From the NCBI RefSeq assembly GCF_018406605.1, contig NZ_AP024545.1, forward strand, positions 2,790,001 to 2,854,000: a DNA stretch of 64,000 nucleotides, read 5' to 3'. The notes under the pieces were generated by a model. The model was not told the origin of the DNA, ran no database searches, and saw nothing but the letters and a program-made list of their open reading frames with translations. A program made the position numbers and the translations under genes. How positions within the stretch are numbered: the first letter of the stretch is position 1; each line of letters starts with the position of its first letter. Source of the stretch: Noviluteimonas caseinilytica (GTDB lineage Bacteria; Pseudomonadota; Gammaproteobacteria; Xanthomonadales; Xanthomonadaceae). Shown here piece after piece: positions 30,623 through 39,636 of this stretch.

Positions 30623-32614
30623 ATGAGCTACTTCGTCACCGGCGCCACCGGCTTCCTCGGTCGCTACCTGGTCAGTGCGCTGCTCAAGCGCAAGGGCCCC
30701 ATCCACGTGCTGGTGCGCAAGGATTCGCGCAAGAAGCTCGATGCCATCGCCACCAAGATGGGCTGGGACATGAAGCGCATCTTCGTCGTCGAAGGCGACA
30801 TGACCGCGCCCAGGTGCGGCGTGTCGGCCGCGCAGGTGAAAGCGCTCAACGGCAAGATCAAACACTTCTTCCACCTGGCCGCCATCTACGACCTCACGGC
30901 CGACGCCGCGTCGCAGCGCGCCGCCAACGTGGATGGCACGCAACATGCGTTGGACTTCGCGGCCGCCATCGGCGCGGGCATCTTCCACCACACCTCGTCG
31001 ATCGCGGCGGCCGGCATGTACCCGGGCGTGTTCCGCGAAGACATGTTCGCCGAGGCCGAAGGCCTGGACGATCCGTACCTGCGCACCAAGCACGACTCGG
31101 AAGGCCTGGTGCGCGAAGAGAAGCGCATCAAGTGGCGCATCTATCGCCCGGGCATGGTGGTCGGTCATTCGAAGACCGGCGAGATGGACAAGATCGACGG
31201 CCCGTACTACTTCTTCTCCTTCATCAAGAAGCTGCGCGAGATGCTGCCGCAGTGGATGCCCACGCTCGGCATCGAAGGCGGGCGCATCAACATCGTGCCC
31301 GTGGACTTCGTGGTGGATGCGATGGACCACATCGCGCACAAGCCGAAGCTCGACGGCCATACGTTCCATTTGACGGATCCGGAACCGATGCGCGTCGGCG
31401 AGGTGCTCAACACCTTCGCGCGCGCCGGCCACGCGCCGGAAATGACGCTGCGCATCGACGCGCGCATGTTCGCCTTCGTGCCCAGCGGCATCCGCAGCGC
31501 CGTGGGCAACCTGCCGCCGGTGCGGCGCTTCATCGGCATGCTGCTGCGCGACTTCAAGATCCCGAAGTCCACGCTCAAGTTCATCACCTATCCCACGCGC
31601 TTCGACAACCGCGAGACCGAGCGCGCGTTGAAGGGCAGCGGCATCTCGGTGCCGGCGCTCGACACGTACGCGTGGCGCCTGTGGGATTACTGGGAACGGC
31701 ACCTGGATCCCGATCTCTTCATCGATCGCTCGCTGAAGGGCAAGGTGCGCGGCAAGGTCGTGCTGATCACCGGCGGGTCGTCGGGCATCGGTTTGTCGAC
31801 GGCGCAACGCGTGGCCGAAGCCGGCGCGATCACCATCATCGTGGCGCGCGGCGAAACCGAACTGCACAAGGCGCGCGACGACATGAAGTCCCGCGGCGGC
31901 AAGGTGTTCGCCTACACGGCGGACCTGGCCGACATGGCCGACTGCGACCGCCTGGTCAAGACGGTGCTGGAGGAGCATGGGCACGTCGATGTGCTGATCA
32001 ACAACGCCGGGCGGTCGATCCGCCGGTCGATCGAACTCAGCTACGACCGCTTCCATGATTTCGAGCGCACGATGCAGCTGAACTACTTCGGCAGCCTGCG
32101 CCTGATCATGGGCTTCCTGCCGACGATGACGCATCGTCGCAAGGGCCACATCATCAACATCAGCTCGATCGGCGTGCTGGCCAATTCGCCGCGCTTCTCC
32201 GCCTACGTTGCGTCGAAGGCGGCGCTGGATGCGTGGTCGCGGTGCGCGCAGGGTGAGTTGTCGGGCCGCGGCATCGCGTTCACCACGATCAACATGCCGC
32301 TGGTCAAGACGCCGATGATCGCGCCGACCAAGATGTACGACAGCGTGCCCACGCTGACGCCGGAAGAAGCCGCGGACTTGCTGGTGAAGGCGATCATCGA
32401 ACGCCCGAGCCGCATCGCCACGCGCCTGGGCATCTTCGCCTCGGTGATCAACGCGCTGGCCCCGAAGGCCTACGAAGTGGTGATGAACACCGCGTTCGAG
32501 TTGTTCCCGGATTCGGCGGCGGCCAAGGGGGACAAGAAGGCGCTACGGGGGGAGACGGCGCCGAGCAACGAGCAGATTGCGTTTGCTTCGTTGATGCGGG
32601 GGGTGCATTGGTAG
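30623..32614 (+). CDS. Fatty acyl-CoA reductase (alcohol-forming, Marinobacter FAR type), 663 aa
   Basis: ATG 30623 with GGGGAGC upstream. Two Rossmann domains: an extended SDR at residues 1-370 (TGATGFLGRYL at 5-15; YLRTKHDSE with the YxxxK pair near 152-156) and a classical SDR at 375-660 (TGGSSGIG near 382, NNAGRSIRRS, YVASK near 528-532). The whole length matches, from memory, the roughly 661-residue Marinobacter enzyme that reduces acyl-CoA through aldehyde to fatty alcohol with NADPH, used for wax esters. Divergent ACBP and TetR genes fit this role. Confidence 0.9.
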   Translation: MSYFVTGATGFLGRYLVSALLKRKGPIHVLVRKDSRKKLDAIATKMGWDMKRIFVVEGDMTAPRCGVSAAQVKALNGKIKHFFHLAAIYDLTADAASQRAANVDGTQHALDFAAAIGAGIFHHTSSIAAAGMYPGVFREDMFAEAEGLDDPYLRTKHDSEGLVREEKRIKWRIYRPGMVVGHSKTGEMDKIDGPYYFFSFIKKLREMLPQWMPTLGIEGGRINIVPVDFVVDAMDHIAHKPKLDGHTFHLTDPEPMRVGEVLNTFARAGHAPEMTLRIDARMFAFVPSGIRSAVGNLPPVRRFIGMLLRDFKIPKSTLKFITYPTRFDNRETERALKGSGISVPALDTYAWRLWDYWERHLDPDLFIDRSLKGKVRGKVVLITGGSSGIGLSTAQRVAEAGAITIIVARGETELHKARDDMKSRGGKVFAYTADLADMADCDRLVKTVLEEHGHVDVLINNAGRSIRRSIELSYDRFHDFERTMQLNYFGSLRLIMGFLPTMTHRRKGHIINISSIGVLANSPRFSAYVASKAALDAWSRCAQGELSGRGIAFTTINMPLVKTPMIAPTKMYDSVPTLTPEEAADLLVKAIIERPSRIATRLGIFASVINALAPKAYEVVMNTAFELFPDSAAAKGDKKALRGETAPSNEQIAFASLMRGVHW

Positions 32615-32625
32615 CCGACCCGCTC

Positions 32626-32693
32626 GTCATTCCCGCGAAGGCGGGAATCCAGAGCGACGGCAAAAGCTGGATTCCCGCCTACGCGGGAATGAC
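32626..32693. repeat. REP doublet (two inverted REP palindromes)
   Basis: GTCATTCCCGCGAAGGCGGG and its inverse CCCGCCTACGCGGGAATGAC form 27-bp arms at 32626-32652 and 32667-32693, between two convergent genes. This is the usual dispersed REP class and is unrelated in sequence to the repeats of the 1-21 kb array. Confidence 0.85.
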
Positions 32694-32704
32694 GGCGATG
32701 CGCG

Positions 32705-33694
32705 TCAGAACGTCGCGCATTGCTTGAACCTGACCTGCTGCGTACTACCTTCCGGCGGCTGCAAATGCACGCGCGACGTCCGCAAATTCGCGAACCGCGT
32801 CAGCACCGTGCACACCTCGTCGAAGCGCTCCGTGCTCGTCTCGTCCACGTGCACCATCAGCGTGGACTTGGTCGTCCATTCCGCGCGCTCGATGCCGGGC
32901 AGCGTCGAGACGATGCGCGCGACTTCCACGCGCTGGCGCTCTTCTTCCGCGGGCGTGGATGCGACGTTGTCTTCCGGCAGCGTCACGCCGATCGGGGAGG
33001 CCGTGGCGACGGCTGCCGCGGACACTGCTGGGGCTTCCATCACCGACGCGGGCGTTGCGGCGAGCGGCGTCGCTTCCGCCACGGATTCATGCGTGCGCGA
33101 GTTGCCGTAGAACACGGCGACCGCCAAACCCGCGACCAGCGCGCCCATCCACGCCAGCGTGACCTGCCGGCGCGCGCGATGCGCGGCTTCGCCACGCACT
33201 TCGTCGGTCAGCGAGGCGGGCAGCAGCGGGCGGATTTCCGGCCACAGCTTGCCGCCGTCGATCAGTTCGATGGAGTTCTGCTGCGCAGGCTTGCGCGCGT
33301 CCGGGTCGACGTTGCCGCCGGTGACCAGCAGGCCGTGGCGCGCGCCCTGGAATTTCATGGCGGCTACGAACTCCGCCACCGTCTGCTGCGTGAGGCGATA
33401 CGCCGAGCCGTGCTTGGCGCTGAGCAGCGTGCGTTCGTTGTCGCGCATCAGCAGGAATTCGGTCTGCTGGCCGCGGTCGGCTTCATCTTCGAAGGTGAGC
33501 ACGTCGTAGCCGCGGTGGCGCATCGCGTCGAGCACGAAGTGCGAGAACTCGCGCCAGCGCATCGCCGACAACGCGCGCACGCCGGTCTCCGCTTCGTCCT
33601 GGCGACGGCGGATGGTCCAGAAATAGAGGGTGCCGAGGGTGCCCAGCGCGATGGCGACGACCAGGGCGAGCAGGAGCGTGGGCGCTTCGAACAT
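32705..33694 (-). CDS. Membrane protein with Mrr-like restriction endonuclease domain, 329 aa
   Basis: Reverse start at ATG 33694. One N-terminal helix (LLLALVVAIALGTLGTLYFW), then residues 42-155 resemble the Mrr_cat fold: RWREFSHFVLDAMRHRGYDV, TEFLLMRDNERTLLSAKHG, and GARHGLLVTGGNVDPDAR. A second membrane helix (VTLAWMGALVAGLAVAVFYG) separates a C-terminal domain that looks periplasmic. Such membrane-bound nuclease-like proteins are common and their DNA-cutting role is unproven; the catalytic residues look only partly conserved. Confidence 0.7.
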   Translation of the reverse strand: MFEAPTLLLALVVAIALGTLGTLYFWTIRRRQDEAETGVRALSAMRWREFSHFVLDAMRHRGYDVLTFEDEADRGQQTEFLLMRDNERTLLSAKHGSAYRLTQQTVAEFVAAMKFQGARHGLLVTGGNVDPDARKPAQQNSIELIDGGKLWPEIRPLLPASLTDEVRGEAAHRARRQVTLAWMGALVAGLAVAVFYGNSRTHESVAEATPLAATPASVMEAPAVSAAAVATASPIGVTLPEDNVASTPAEEERQRVEVARIVSTLPGIERAEWTTKSTLMVHVDETSTERFDEVCTVLTRFANLRTSRVHLQPPEGSTQQVRFKQCATF

Positions 33695-33777
33695 TCGGCT
33701 CAGGCATGGGGCGGGAGGCGCGAATCATACGCCACGGCCCGCGCACGCCTGCGTGCGCTGCTGCTAGGAAACGTAAG

Positions 33778-33838
33778 GGGCCCGCCGGCCCGGAACCATA
33801 AGGGGAGGGGAACTACGGTCGGAGTGGACCGGCGGGCC
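33778..33838. promoter_or_regulatory. Long-loop GC hairpin after the phasin gene
   Basis: GGCCCGCCGG near 33778 and CCGGCGGGCC near 33829 can pair; located just beyond the phasin stop on the reverse strand. Possible terminator, but no U-run is evident. Confidence 0.4.
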
Positions 33839-33845
33839 TGGAGCG

Positions 33846-34397
33846 TTACGCGACGGGCGGCTTCTTCGTCGCTTTCTTCGTGGCGCGCCTGGCGGCGGGC
33901 TTCTTCGCCGGCGCGGCGGACGCGGTGCTGCGACGGGCCTTCGGCGCCGGCGAACCACCGACGCGACGCAGCTCAGCCGTCAGCCTATCGACGCGATCGG
34001 CGAGCGAGGCCAGGTCGTCGCGGCCGGGCACGCCCAGCTTCACGAGGGCGCGCTGCACGCGATCCTCGAACACCTTCTCGAGGCGATCCCACGTATCCAC
34101 GGCGCGTTCGCGCGCCTGGCCCACGCGGCTCTCGACGGCGTCGCGCACGACGTCGGCGCGGTTGCCGGCGAGCTTGCGCGCGGTCTGTTCCAGGTTGAGG
34201 CCTTCCTTGACCAGGCCTTCGAAGAGCTTGGTGCCCTCCGCCTGCGCGCGACCGAAGGCGCCCACGCCCGCGAGCCAGATCTGCTGGGCCGATTCGCTGA
34301 GGGACTTGGACAGGCGCTCGGCCTGCGCCTGGGCGCTGGCGTCACTGGCCTTCGTGCGCGACGACGTCTTGCGTGCGGTCTTCTTGAGCTTGGCCAT
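33846..34397 (-). CDS. Phasin-family PHA granule protein, 183 aa
   Basis: Reverse start at ATG 34397. A helical amphipathic phasin domain (residues 30-140: IWLAGVGAFGRAQAEGTKLF, LNLEQTARKLAGNRADVV) is followed by a Lys/Ala/Pro-rich tail (AKKPAARRATKKATKKPPVA) like PhaF/PhaI-type proteins, whose tail binds DNA. It coats polyhydroxyalkanoate granules. No PHA synthase is in the window. Confidence 0.85.
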   Translation of the reverse strand: MAKLKKTARKTSSRTKASDASAQAQAERLSKSLSESAQQIWLAGVGAFGRAQAEGTKLFEGLVKEGLNLEQTARKLAGNRADVVRDAVESRVGQARERAVDTWDRLEKVFEDRVQRALVKLGVPGRDDLASLADRVDRLTAELRRVGGSPAPKARRSTASAAPAKKPAARRATKKATKKPPVA

Positions 34398-35233
34398 GTG
34401 CCCTCCGCGGGCGGGGATCGGTGGAGTAGGGGATGGAGAATCGGCGCGACGTCTAGAGCAATCACACGACCCTGTGTACTCGCGCCCGGGTGAGTACGTT
34501 GTCCCCGCGAAGGCGGGGACACCCAGTGAGGGCGTTCCGCCACGTCCCGCCGCATGTCTCTTTTCCGCTGTCACAGCAGAAAAGAGACACGCGACGTGAC
34601 GCGTCGGACCTCGTCGCGGTTTTGTTTTCGCCAACACGTCGTAGTAGTGCCTCGCACCGCGTCGGATGGCCGCTGGCGAACACACCTTCTCCGGAGGGAG
34701 GCGCTCGCCCACCTCGAGCCCTCGCATCTGAAATGCCTCACTGCTCTCTGGCAGGCGATGCGCCAGTCCAAGTCTGTGCCTCGCACACATTAGGAAGGAG
34801 GGCCGAGACACCGCGCTTTTGCTGCTGCTTTCGAAAGAAGGAATTGCAGCAAGCAAAGTTTCGGTGAGGCGCACCGCACGCCGAGCCAATCCCGCGCAGC
34901 CGTCCATGGATGGACGGCGCCGATGCTCGCAGCCAGGGATGGCGAGGCAGCGGAGCGGGATTGGCTGGGCGTGCAGTGCGCCGTCGGTCCGAGTGCAGCT
35001 GTTCGCCAGCGACCCAGAGATGCGGTGCCAGGGTCTACCCCTACGCAGCGTCGCAACGACCCGGTCGCGAAGCGCTTCGACGTGATGAGGGCCTATAGGT
35101 CCGTACAGTGCGCCATGGATGGCGCACGGCCGGCGTCTTGCGGCTGGACGCATCGCAAAACGACGGGGGAGGACCTATAGGCCCTCATCGCGGCGGAGCG
35201 CCGGGCCGGAGGCGGTTGAACCCGCTTTTGACC
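34398..35233. other. Palindrome-rich gene-free stretch, 836 bp
   Basis: No convincing gene on either strand. It contains several dyads: GTCCCCGC/GCGGGGAC (34501-34520), GTCTCTTTTC...GAAAAGAGAC (34556-34588), an imperfect hairpin at 34816-34857, GCCGTCCATGGATGGACGGC (34899-34918), GTGCGCCATGGATGGCGCAC (35108-35127), and a 19-bp inverted repeat described separately. It looks like decayed repeat elements between the phasin and patatin genes. Confidence 0.6.
35084..35189. repeat. 19-bp perfect inverted repeats, MITE-like
   Basis: GATGAGGGCCTATAGGTCC at 35084-35102 and its exact inverse at 35171-35189, enclosing 68 bp that include the palindrome GTGCGCCATGGATGGCGCAC. Confidence 0.7.
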
Positions 35234-36466
35234 TCAACGCTGCCCGATCAAGTGCTCGACATCATCCAGCGCCCGGCGCAACCGCGCGGTGGTTTCCGTC
35301 GCCCTCGGCGGCTTCGGCAAACCATCGAGGATCGACCGCGTTTCGTCGTTGATGATCTCCTCGCGCAACGCCAACCCGTGCGCCGCCAGCACCGGCTTCA
35401 GTTCCGCCGCACGCTTGCGCAGGTCGTCCATCGTGTTGCGGTACGCCAGCTCGCACACGCGCCGGCGCGCCGCGAAGCTGAAGACATTCGTGAAGAACAA
35501 CTCGCCGTCGTCGCTGTTGGGCTCGAACACCAGCTGGTCGATGTCCGGGTACGTCTGCGCGTAACGCGCCAGGCCCACCTGCATGCGCGATTGCAACAGC
35601 GTGCGGAACGTCTGCGACAGCACCACCGGCAGGCCGCCTTCCGACAAACGCTGGTCGATGCCGCCCGGCGTGCGCACCGCGTTGCCGGAATCGAACGGCA
35701 CCAGCGGATTGATGCCGATCAGCAAATCCACGCCGCGCTCGAGCAGCAACGACGCATGCATCGTGCGGCGCAACGCGCCATCGACGAAATGCTTGCCGCG
35801 TACTTCCACTGGCGCATAGAGACCCGGCAACGCCGCACTGGCCTGCACCGCGCGCGAGATCGGCACGTCGTCCCAGCCTTCGTCGCCGAAGCGCACGGCC
35901 TTGCCGCTGTCCAGCTCCACCGCAATCACGTACAGCGGCGCGGCCAGTTCGCGGAAATCGTTGCTGCGCCCGCGGCGGGTGAACACTTCGCGCAGGAAGC
36001 GTTCGATTTCCGTGCTGTCGAACAAGCCCGTCGGCACCAGCCCGCCGAAGCGCGCGATCGCGTCGGACCAGCGCGAATCGCCGCGGCGGAACAGCATGTC
36101 GCGCCACCATTCCATCGCCAGGCGCGGCGCGTTGGACGCGCGGCGCATGTATTCGAAGAACGCCGGGCGCAGGAACGTCTCCGGCCGGAACTGCACGTCG
36201 TCGCTGTCGCCGGTGATGAAGATGCGGCACATCTCCGCCGTGCCCATGCGGTTGGCCAGGCCCGCGGCGAGGAACGCGCCGGAGCTCACGCCCACGTAGC
36301 AATCCAGGCGAGTGAGGTCGAGGCCTTCGATGGCTTCGTCCATCGCGCGCAGCGCGCCGAGTTCGTACATGCCGCCGATGGGGCCGCCGCCGGCGACGGC
36401 CAGGCCGATCTTCGGCGTCGTGGAAGCGGGGGTCGGCCTTGAACGGGCAGGGTGCAGGGAAAGCAT
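35234..36466 (-). CDS. Patatin-like phospholipase, 410 aa
   Basis: Reverse start at ATG 36466. Patatin hallmarks: oxyanion loop AVAGGGPIGGMYELGAL, nucleophile in GVSSGAFLAAGLANR (GxSxG), and the dyad aspartate in FVDGALRR. It would hydrolyse acyl esters of lipids. The large C-terminal part (RVCELAYRNTMDDLRKRAAE) is typical of long bacterial patatins. The lipid and PHA context fits a role in membrane or storage lipid turnover. Confidence 0.85.
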   Translation of the reverse strand: MLSLHPARSRPTPASTTPKIGLAVAGGGPIGGMYELGALRAMDEAIEGLDLTRLDCYVGVSSGAFLAAGLANRMGTAEMCRIFITGDSDDVQFRPETFLRPAFFEYMRRASNAPRLAMEWWRDMLFRRGDSRWSDAIARFGGLVPTGLFDSTEIERFLREVFTRRGRSNDFRELAAPLYVIAVELDSGKAVRFGDEGWDDVPISRAVQASAALPGLYAPVEVRGKHFVDGALRRTMHASLLLERGVDLLIGINPLVPFDSGNAVRTPGGIDQRLSEGGLPVVLSQTFRTLLQSRMQVGLARYAQTYPDIDQLVFEPNSDDGELFFTNVFSFAARRRVCELAYRNTMDDLRKRAAELKPVLAAHGLALREEIINDETRSILDGLPKPPRATETTARLRRALDDVEHLIGQR

Positions 36467-36553
36467 CGAGTGAAGGGCGTTGCGGTGGAGTCGGCGGACT
36501 ATACGGCGTCGAATGTCACCGCTGCGCTCACCGGTCCCGCAGAATCACGCCCC

Positions 36554-37261
36554 ATGTCCGCCCCGCAAACCCCGCTGCTGCGCCGGCTGGCCTGCCACCA
36601 GGCCCTGCACGACCCGGCCCGCGAACCCCGCAACCGCCTGCGCTGGCTGCCGGAACTGCGCCGCTGGCAGGCCGCGCGGCTCGAACGCAGCTTCGCCGGT
36701 TACCTGGCCGATCCCGAAGTCGCCCCGGCCGCGCACTTCTTCCTCACCGATGTCTACGGCGACCACGACTTCAGCCGCCGCGACGCCGACATCGCCCGCG
36801 TCATCCCGACCATGCAGCGCGTGCTGCCGGCCTCCCTGCTGGCGACGGTGAGCGACGGCATCGCGCTCGGGGCGCTGACGCATGCCTTCGACCTGCGCAT
36901 GGCCGAAGCGCTGCATTCGCTGTTCCCCGACGGGCGCCGCCTGGACGACAAGCGCTACGCGCAGGCGTATCGGCGCGTCGGATTGCCGCGCCTGCGCGAC
37001 AAGCAGATCGCCCTGATCGAACAGGTCGGCCACGGCCTGGCCGCGGCGCTGCGCTTGCCGGGCGTGGGGATGCTGTTGCGGATCTCGCGCGGGCCGGCGC
37101 ATGCGGCCGGCTTCGGCGAGCTGCAGGCGTTCCTCGAACGGGGCGTGGCGGCGTTCCGCGAACTCGGGGACGCCGATGCGTTCCTGGACGACATCGCGCT
37201 GCGCGAACGGGCGCTGGCGGCCCGTCTATTCGAGGGCGTGGCCGACCCGTTCGCGGTCTGA
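36554..37261 (+). CDS. Conserved hypothetical protein with FFLTDVYG motif, 235 aa
   Basis: ATG 36554. All-helical; the stretch AAHFFLTDVYGDHDFSRRDA followed by RVIPTMQRVLPASLL is distinctive, and I recall it from proteobacterial proteins of unknown role. No signal peptide. It ends one base before the convergent PHA-system gene and is divergent from the patatin. Confidence 0.6.
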   Translation: MSAPQTPLLRRLACHQALHDPAREPRNRLRWLPELRRWQAARLERSFAGYLADPEVAPAAHFFLTDVYGDHDFSRRDADIARVIPTMQRVLPASLLATVSDGIALGALTHAFDLRMAEALHSLFPDGRRLDDKRYAQAYRRVGLPRLRDKQIALIEQVGHGLAAALRLPGVGMLLRISRGPAHAAGFGELQAFLERGVAAFRELGDADAFLDDIALRERALAARLFEGVADPFAV

Positions 37262-37262
37262 C

Positions 37263-37538
37263 TCAGGCGAAGCGTTCGCCCAGCACGCGGCGGATTTCCT
37301 GTTCGATCGGGCCCTTCATCGCCGACAGCAGGAACCCCAGCTTCGCGGTGACGTGCAATTCCTTCGGCATCAGTGCGATGTGGCCATCCACGCCCGAGCG
37401 CGAGAAATGCAGCGTGTCGCCTTCCCAGCGGCTTTCCATCCCGAACCGCGCGTCCAGCTTGTCCGCGACTTCCTGCACGGCCTTGCGTGCCTGGGCCGTC
37501 GGCAGTGCGTGGGGATGGCGGATATCGATCTGGGACAT
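37263..37538 (-). CDS. Polyhydroxyalkanoic acid system family protein, 91 aa
   Basis: Reverse start at ATG 37538 (MSQIDIRHPHALPTAQARKA). The sequence, including FGMESRWEGDTLHFSRSGVD and a terminal EIRRVLGERFA helix, matches the small family named for its link to PHA systems. Exact role unknown. Supports a PHA-making organism together with the phasin. Confidence 0.8.
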   Translation of the reverse strand: MSQIDIRHPHALPTAQARKAVQEVADKLDARFGMESRWEGDTLHFSRSGVDGHIALMPKELHVTAKLGFLLSAMKGPIEQEIRRVLGERFA

Positions 37539-37607
37539 GGCGGGCTCCGGGGAAATTGTTGGCAACTAGAGTGGACGCATTGTGCACGCATGCTAGATTC
37601 CCGCGCG

Positions 37608-38414
37608 GTGGATACCTTGCGATTGCGCTTCACGAACTCGAACCAGCCCGACCTCGCGGTCGGCCCGGGCCTGCATGGCATCGGGCGCGCCGCGGACGGC
37701 ACGCTCGCGCCCGTGCCCGACAAGGGCGCAGCGATGGCGCAGTTGTGCATCGATCGCCGCGGCGTCTGGCTGACGCTGGGCGAGGGCGCGCGCACCGTGC
37801 ACGTCAATGGCCGCCCGGTGCGGCGCATGGCGATGCTGCGCGTCGGCGATGCGATCTACGTCGACGGCAACGAATTGCTGCTGCTCGGCCCGAAGGGCGA
37901 TCGCGCGCTGCCGCCGGCCGCCAACGGCGTCGGTGACGCAGGCGATCCGCGCATCCTGTTGCGCGGCGTGGGCGGCCAGTACCACGGCCGCAGCTTCACC
38001 CTCGAACGCCCGCGCATCATCGGCCGCGGCGTCGAAGCCGACATCCGCATCGACGACCCCGCCTTCGCCGAACGCCACGCCCGCATCGAAGTGCAGGGCG
38101 GCAACGTGCTGCTGCGCAGCCTGCCGGGCGCGGAGCCGAGCGTCGTCAACGGCGAATCGGTGCGCGACGCCGTGCTGCGCACCGGCGACCAGATCGTGTT
38201 CGATGCGCACCAGCGGTTCGTCGTCGAAGCACCGGGCCGGCCCAACATTCCGCACGACGCGATGGCGCCGGAGTTACCGGACGACATCGACTTCGCGCAG
38301 ACGAGTGCGACGCGCAACCGGAATACCGCGCGGCGCTTGCCGTGGTTGTTGCTGGCGGCGTTGCTGCTGGCGGGGGCGATCAGTGCGATTCTGTGGTTCG
38401 GGTCGCCGGGGTGA
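37608..38414 (+). CDS. FHA-domain membrane protein, 268 aa
   Basis: GTG 37608 is chosen because the protein then begins MDTLRLRF; ATG 37590 in frame is the alternative. Residues 1-95 look like a degenerate FHA domain (GRPVRRMAMLRVGDAIYVDG); residues 110-200 are a clearer one (FTLERPRIIGRGVEADIRID, ERHARIEVQGG, VVNGESVRDAVLRTGDQI). FHA domains bind phosphothreonine. One C-terminal membrane helix (LPWLLLAALLLAGAISAILW) anchors it, so the domains face the cytoplasm. Confidence 0.75.
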   Translation: MDTLRLRFTNSNQPDLAVGPGLHGIGRAADGTLAPVPDKGAAMAQLCIDRRGVWLTLGEGARTVHVNGRPVRRMAMLRVGDAIYVDGNELLLLGPKGDRALPPAANGVGDAGDPRILLRGVGGQYHGRSFTLERPRIIGRGVEADIRIDDPAFAERHARIEVQGGNVLLRSLPGAEPSVVNGESVRDAVLRTGDQIVFDAHQRFVVEAPGRPNIPHDAMAPELPDDIDFAQTSATRNRNTARRLPWLLLAALLLAGAISAILWFGSPG

Positions 38415-38426
38415 GGCAAGAGCGGG

Positions 38427-38897
38427 ATGACCGAACTTCCGCCGCCCGGCGAACCAGACAAGCTCGATACCCTTCCGCGTCGTAGGCTGCCTGGGCCGTT
38501 GCGCGCTGGCGCGGCGCTTCTGCGTGTGTGTGCGGGGTTGTTCGTGGCCTTCGTCGCGCTCTTTTGCTTCGCGGTGTCGCTGCTGAAGGTGCTCTTTGAT
38601 CGTGACAACGGCCGCGGCTTGATCGGCGGTCTGATCCTTGGCGCGACGAGCCTGTGGGTGGTCACGTTGGGCGTGCGACTTGTTTTCAACCGTCGCAGCT
38701 ACGGCGGATTGCTGCCGCCTTGGTTCTTGCGCTTGTTTGCCGTGTACCTGGTGTCCTTTCCGATCTTCTTGCTCGTCACTCAGCAGAACACGTCCTGGCC
38801 TTGGTGGCGCTACCTGTTAGCCGGGGCAATGATGTTGTCAGGCGTGTCGTACTGGTCAGTGGCGGCGTACCGAAAGGCAAGCCACCTCCGCGCCTGA
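38427..38897 (+). CDS. Four-helix membrane protein, 156 aa
   Basis: ATG 38427, 12 bases after the FHA gene. Proline-rich N-terminus, then membrane segments near residues 32-56, 66-86, 98-118 and 124-146. No family is recognised. Probably cotranscribed with the FHA gene. Confidence 0.65.
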   Translation: MTELPPPGEPDKLDTLPRRRLPGPLRAGAALLRVCAGLFVAFVALFCFAVSLLKVLFDRDNGRGLIGGLILGATSLWVVTLGVRLVFNRRSYGGLLPPWFLRLFAVYLVSFPIFLLVTQQNTSWPWWRYLLAGAMMLSGVSYWSVAAYRKASHLRA

Positions 38898-38937
38898 AGG
38901 TGGTCCACCCACCCGATTCCGGCCCTTTCCCTGTTCC

Positions 38938-39636
38938 CTATTCCCCGTTCCCGCTCTTCAAGGGCATCACCCCCGCCCGCGAAACCGACGGCGTCGTCAC
39001 CCGCCCAACCCGCGCCGCCCCCCACTTCTTCCACACCCGCCACCCCAGCAACACCGCCAGGATCCCCGCATACAACGCGGGCTCGCGGATGTCCGATTTC
39101 ACCAGCCACCAGAAATGCAGCACCGCGAGCACGCCGATCGCGTAGACGAGCTTGTGCAGGCGCGCCCAGTTGCGGCCGAGGCGCTTGATCCACCCGGTGG
39201 TGGAGGTGATCGCGAGCGGCAGCAGCAACAACCACGCGGTGAAGCCGACGGTGATGTAGGGCCGCTTCACGATCTCCGCGAAGATCTGCGTCCAGTAACC
39301 GCGCAGGTCCAGGCCGAGGTACGCGCTGAAATGCAGGGTCGCGTAGAAGAATGCGTACAGGCCGAGCATGCGGCGGAAGCGCACCAGCACGGCCTGGCCC
39401 GTGAGTTGCCGCAACGGCGTGACCGCGAGCGCGAGCATCAGGAAGCGCAGCGCCCACAGGCCGAGGCGATGTTCGATTTCGGCGACGGGATCGGCGCCCA
39501 GTGCGTCGCTGCCGGTCTGCGAAACCGTCCACACCTGCCAGCCCAGCCACGCGGCCGGCGTCAGCGCGAGCGCATGCACGACGGTCTTCGCCGCGATGAT
39601 CCCCGCCGGCGTGCGGCGCTTCGCGCTCAGAACCAC
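38938..39636 (-). CDS. msrQ: MsrQ, heme-binding membrane subunit of the MsrPQ methionine sulfoxide reductase
   Basis: Reverse start at GTG 39636, overlapping the msrP stop by 10 bases. Six membrane helices of the YedZ/MsrQ ferric-reductase-like family with heme-ligand histidines (FFYATLHFSAYLGLDL, RLHKLVYAIGVLAVLHFWWL). It passes electrons to periplasmic MsrP. Gene order msrP-msrQ is the standard operon. 232 residues, slightly longer than usual at the C-terminus. Confidence 0.93.
   Translation of the reverse strand: MVLSAKRRTPAGIIAAKTVVHALALTPAAWLGWQVWTVSQTGSDALGADPVAEIEHRLGLWALRFLMLALAVTPLRQLTGQAVLVRFRRMLGLYAFFYATLHFSAYLGLDLRGYWTQIFAEIVKRPYITVGFTAWLLLLPLAITSTTGWIKRLGRNWARLHKLVYAIGVLAVLHFWWLVKSDIREPALYAGILAVLLGWRVWKKWGAARVGRVTTPSVSRAGVMPLKSGNGE

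Noticed and set aside
29987..32149. 720-codon reverse open frame across the fatty acyl-CoA reductase
   Set aside because: Antisense shadow; low-complexity His/Arg-rich product without a domain.
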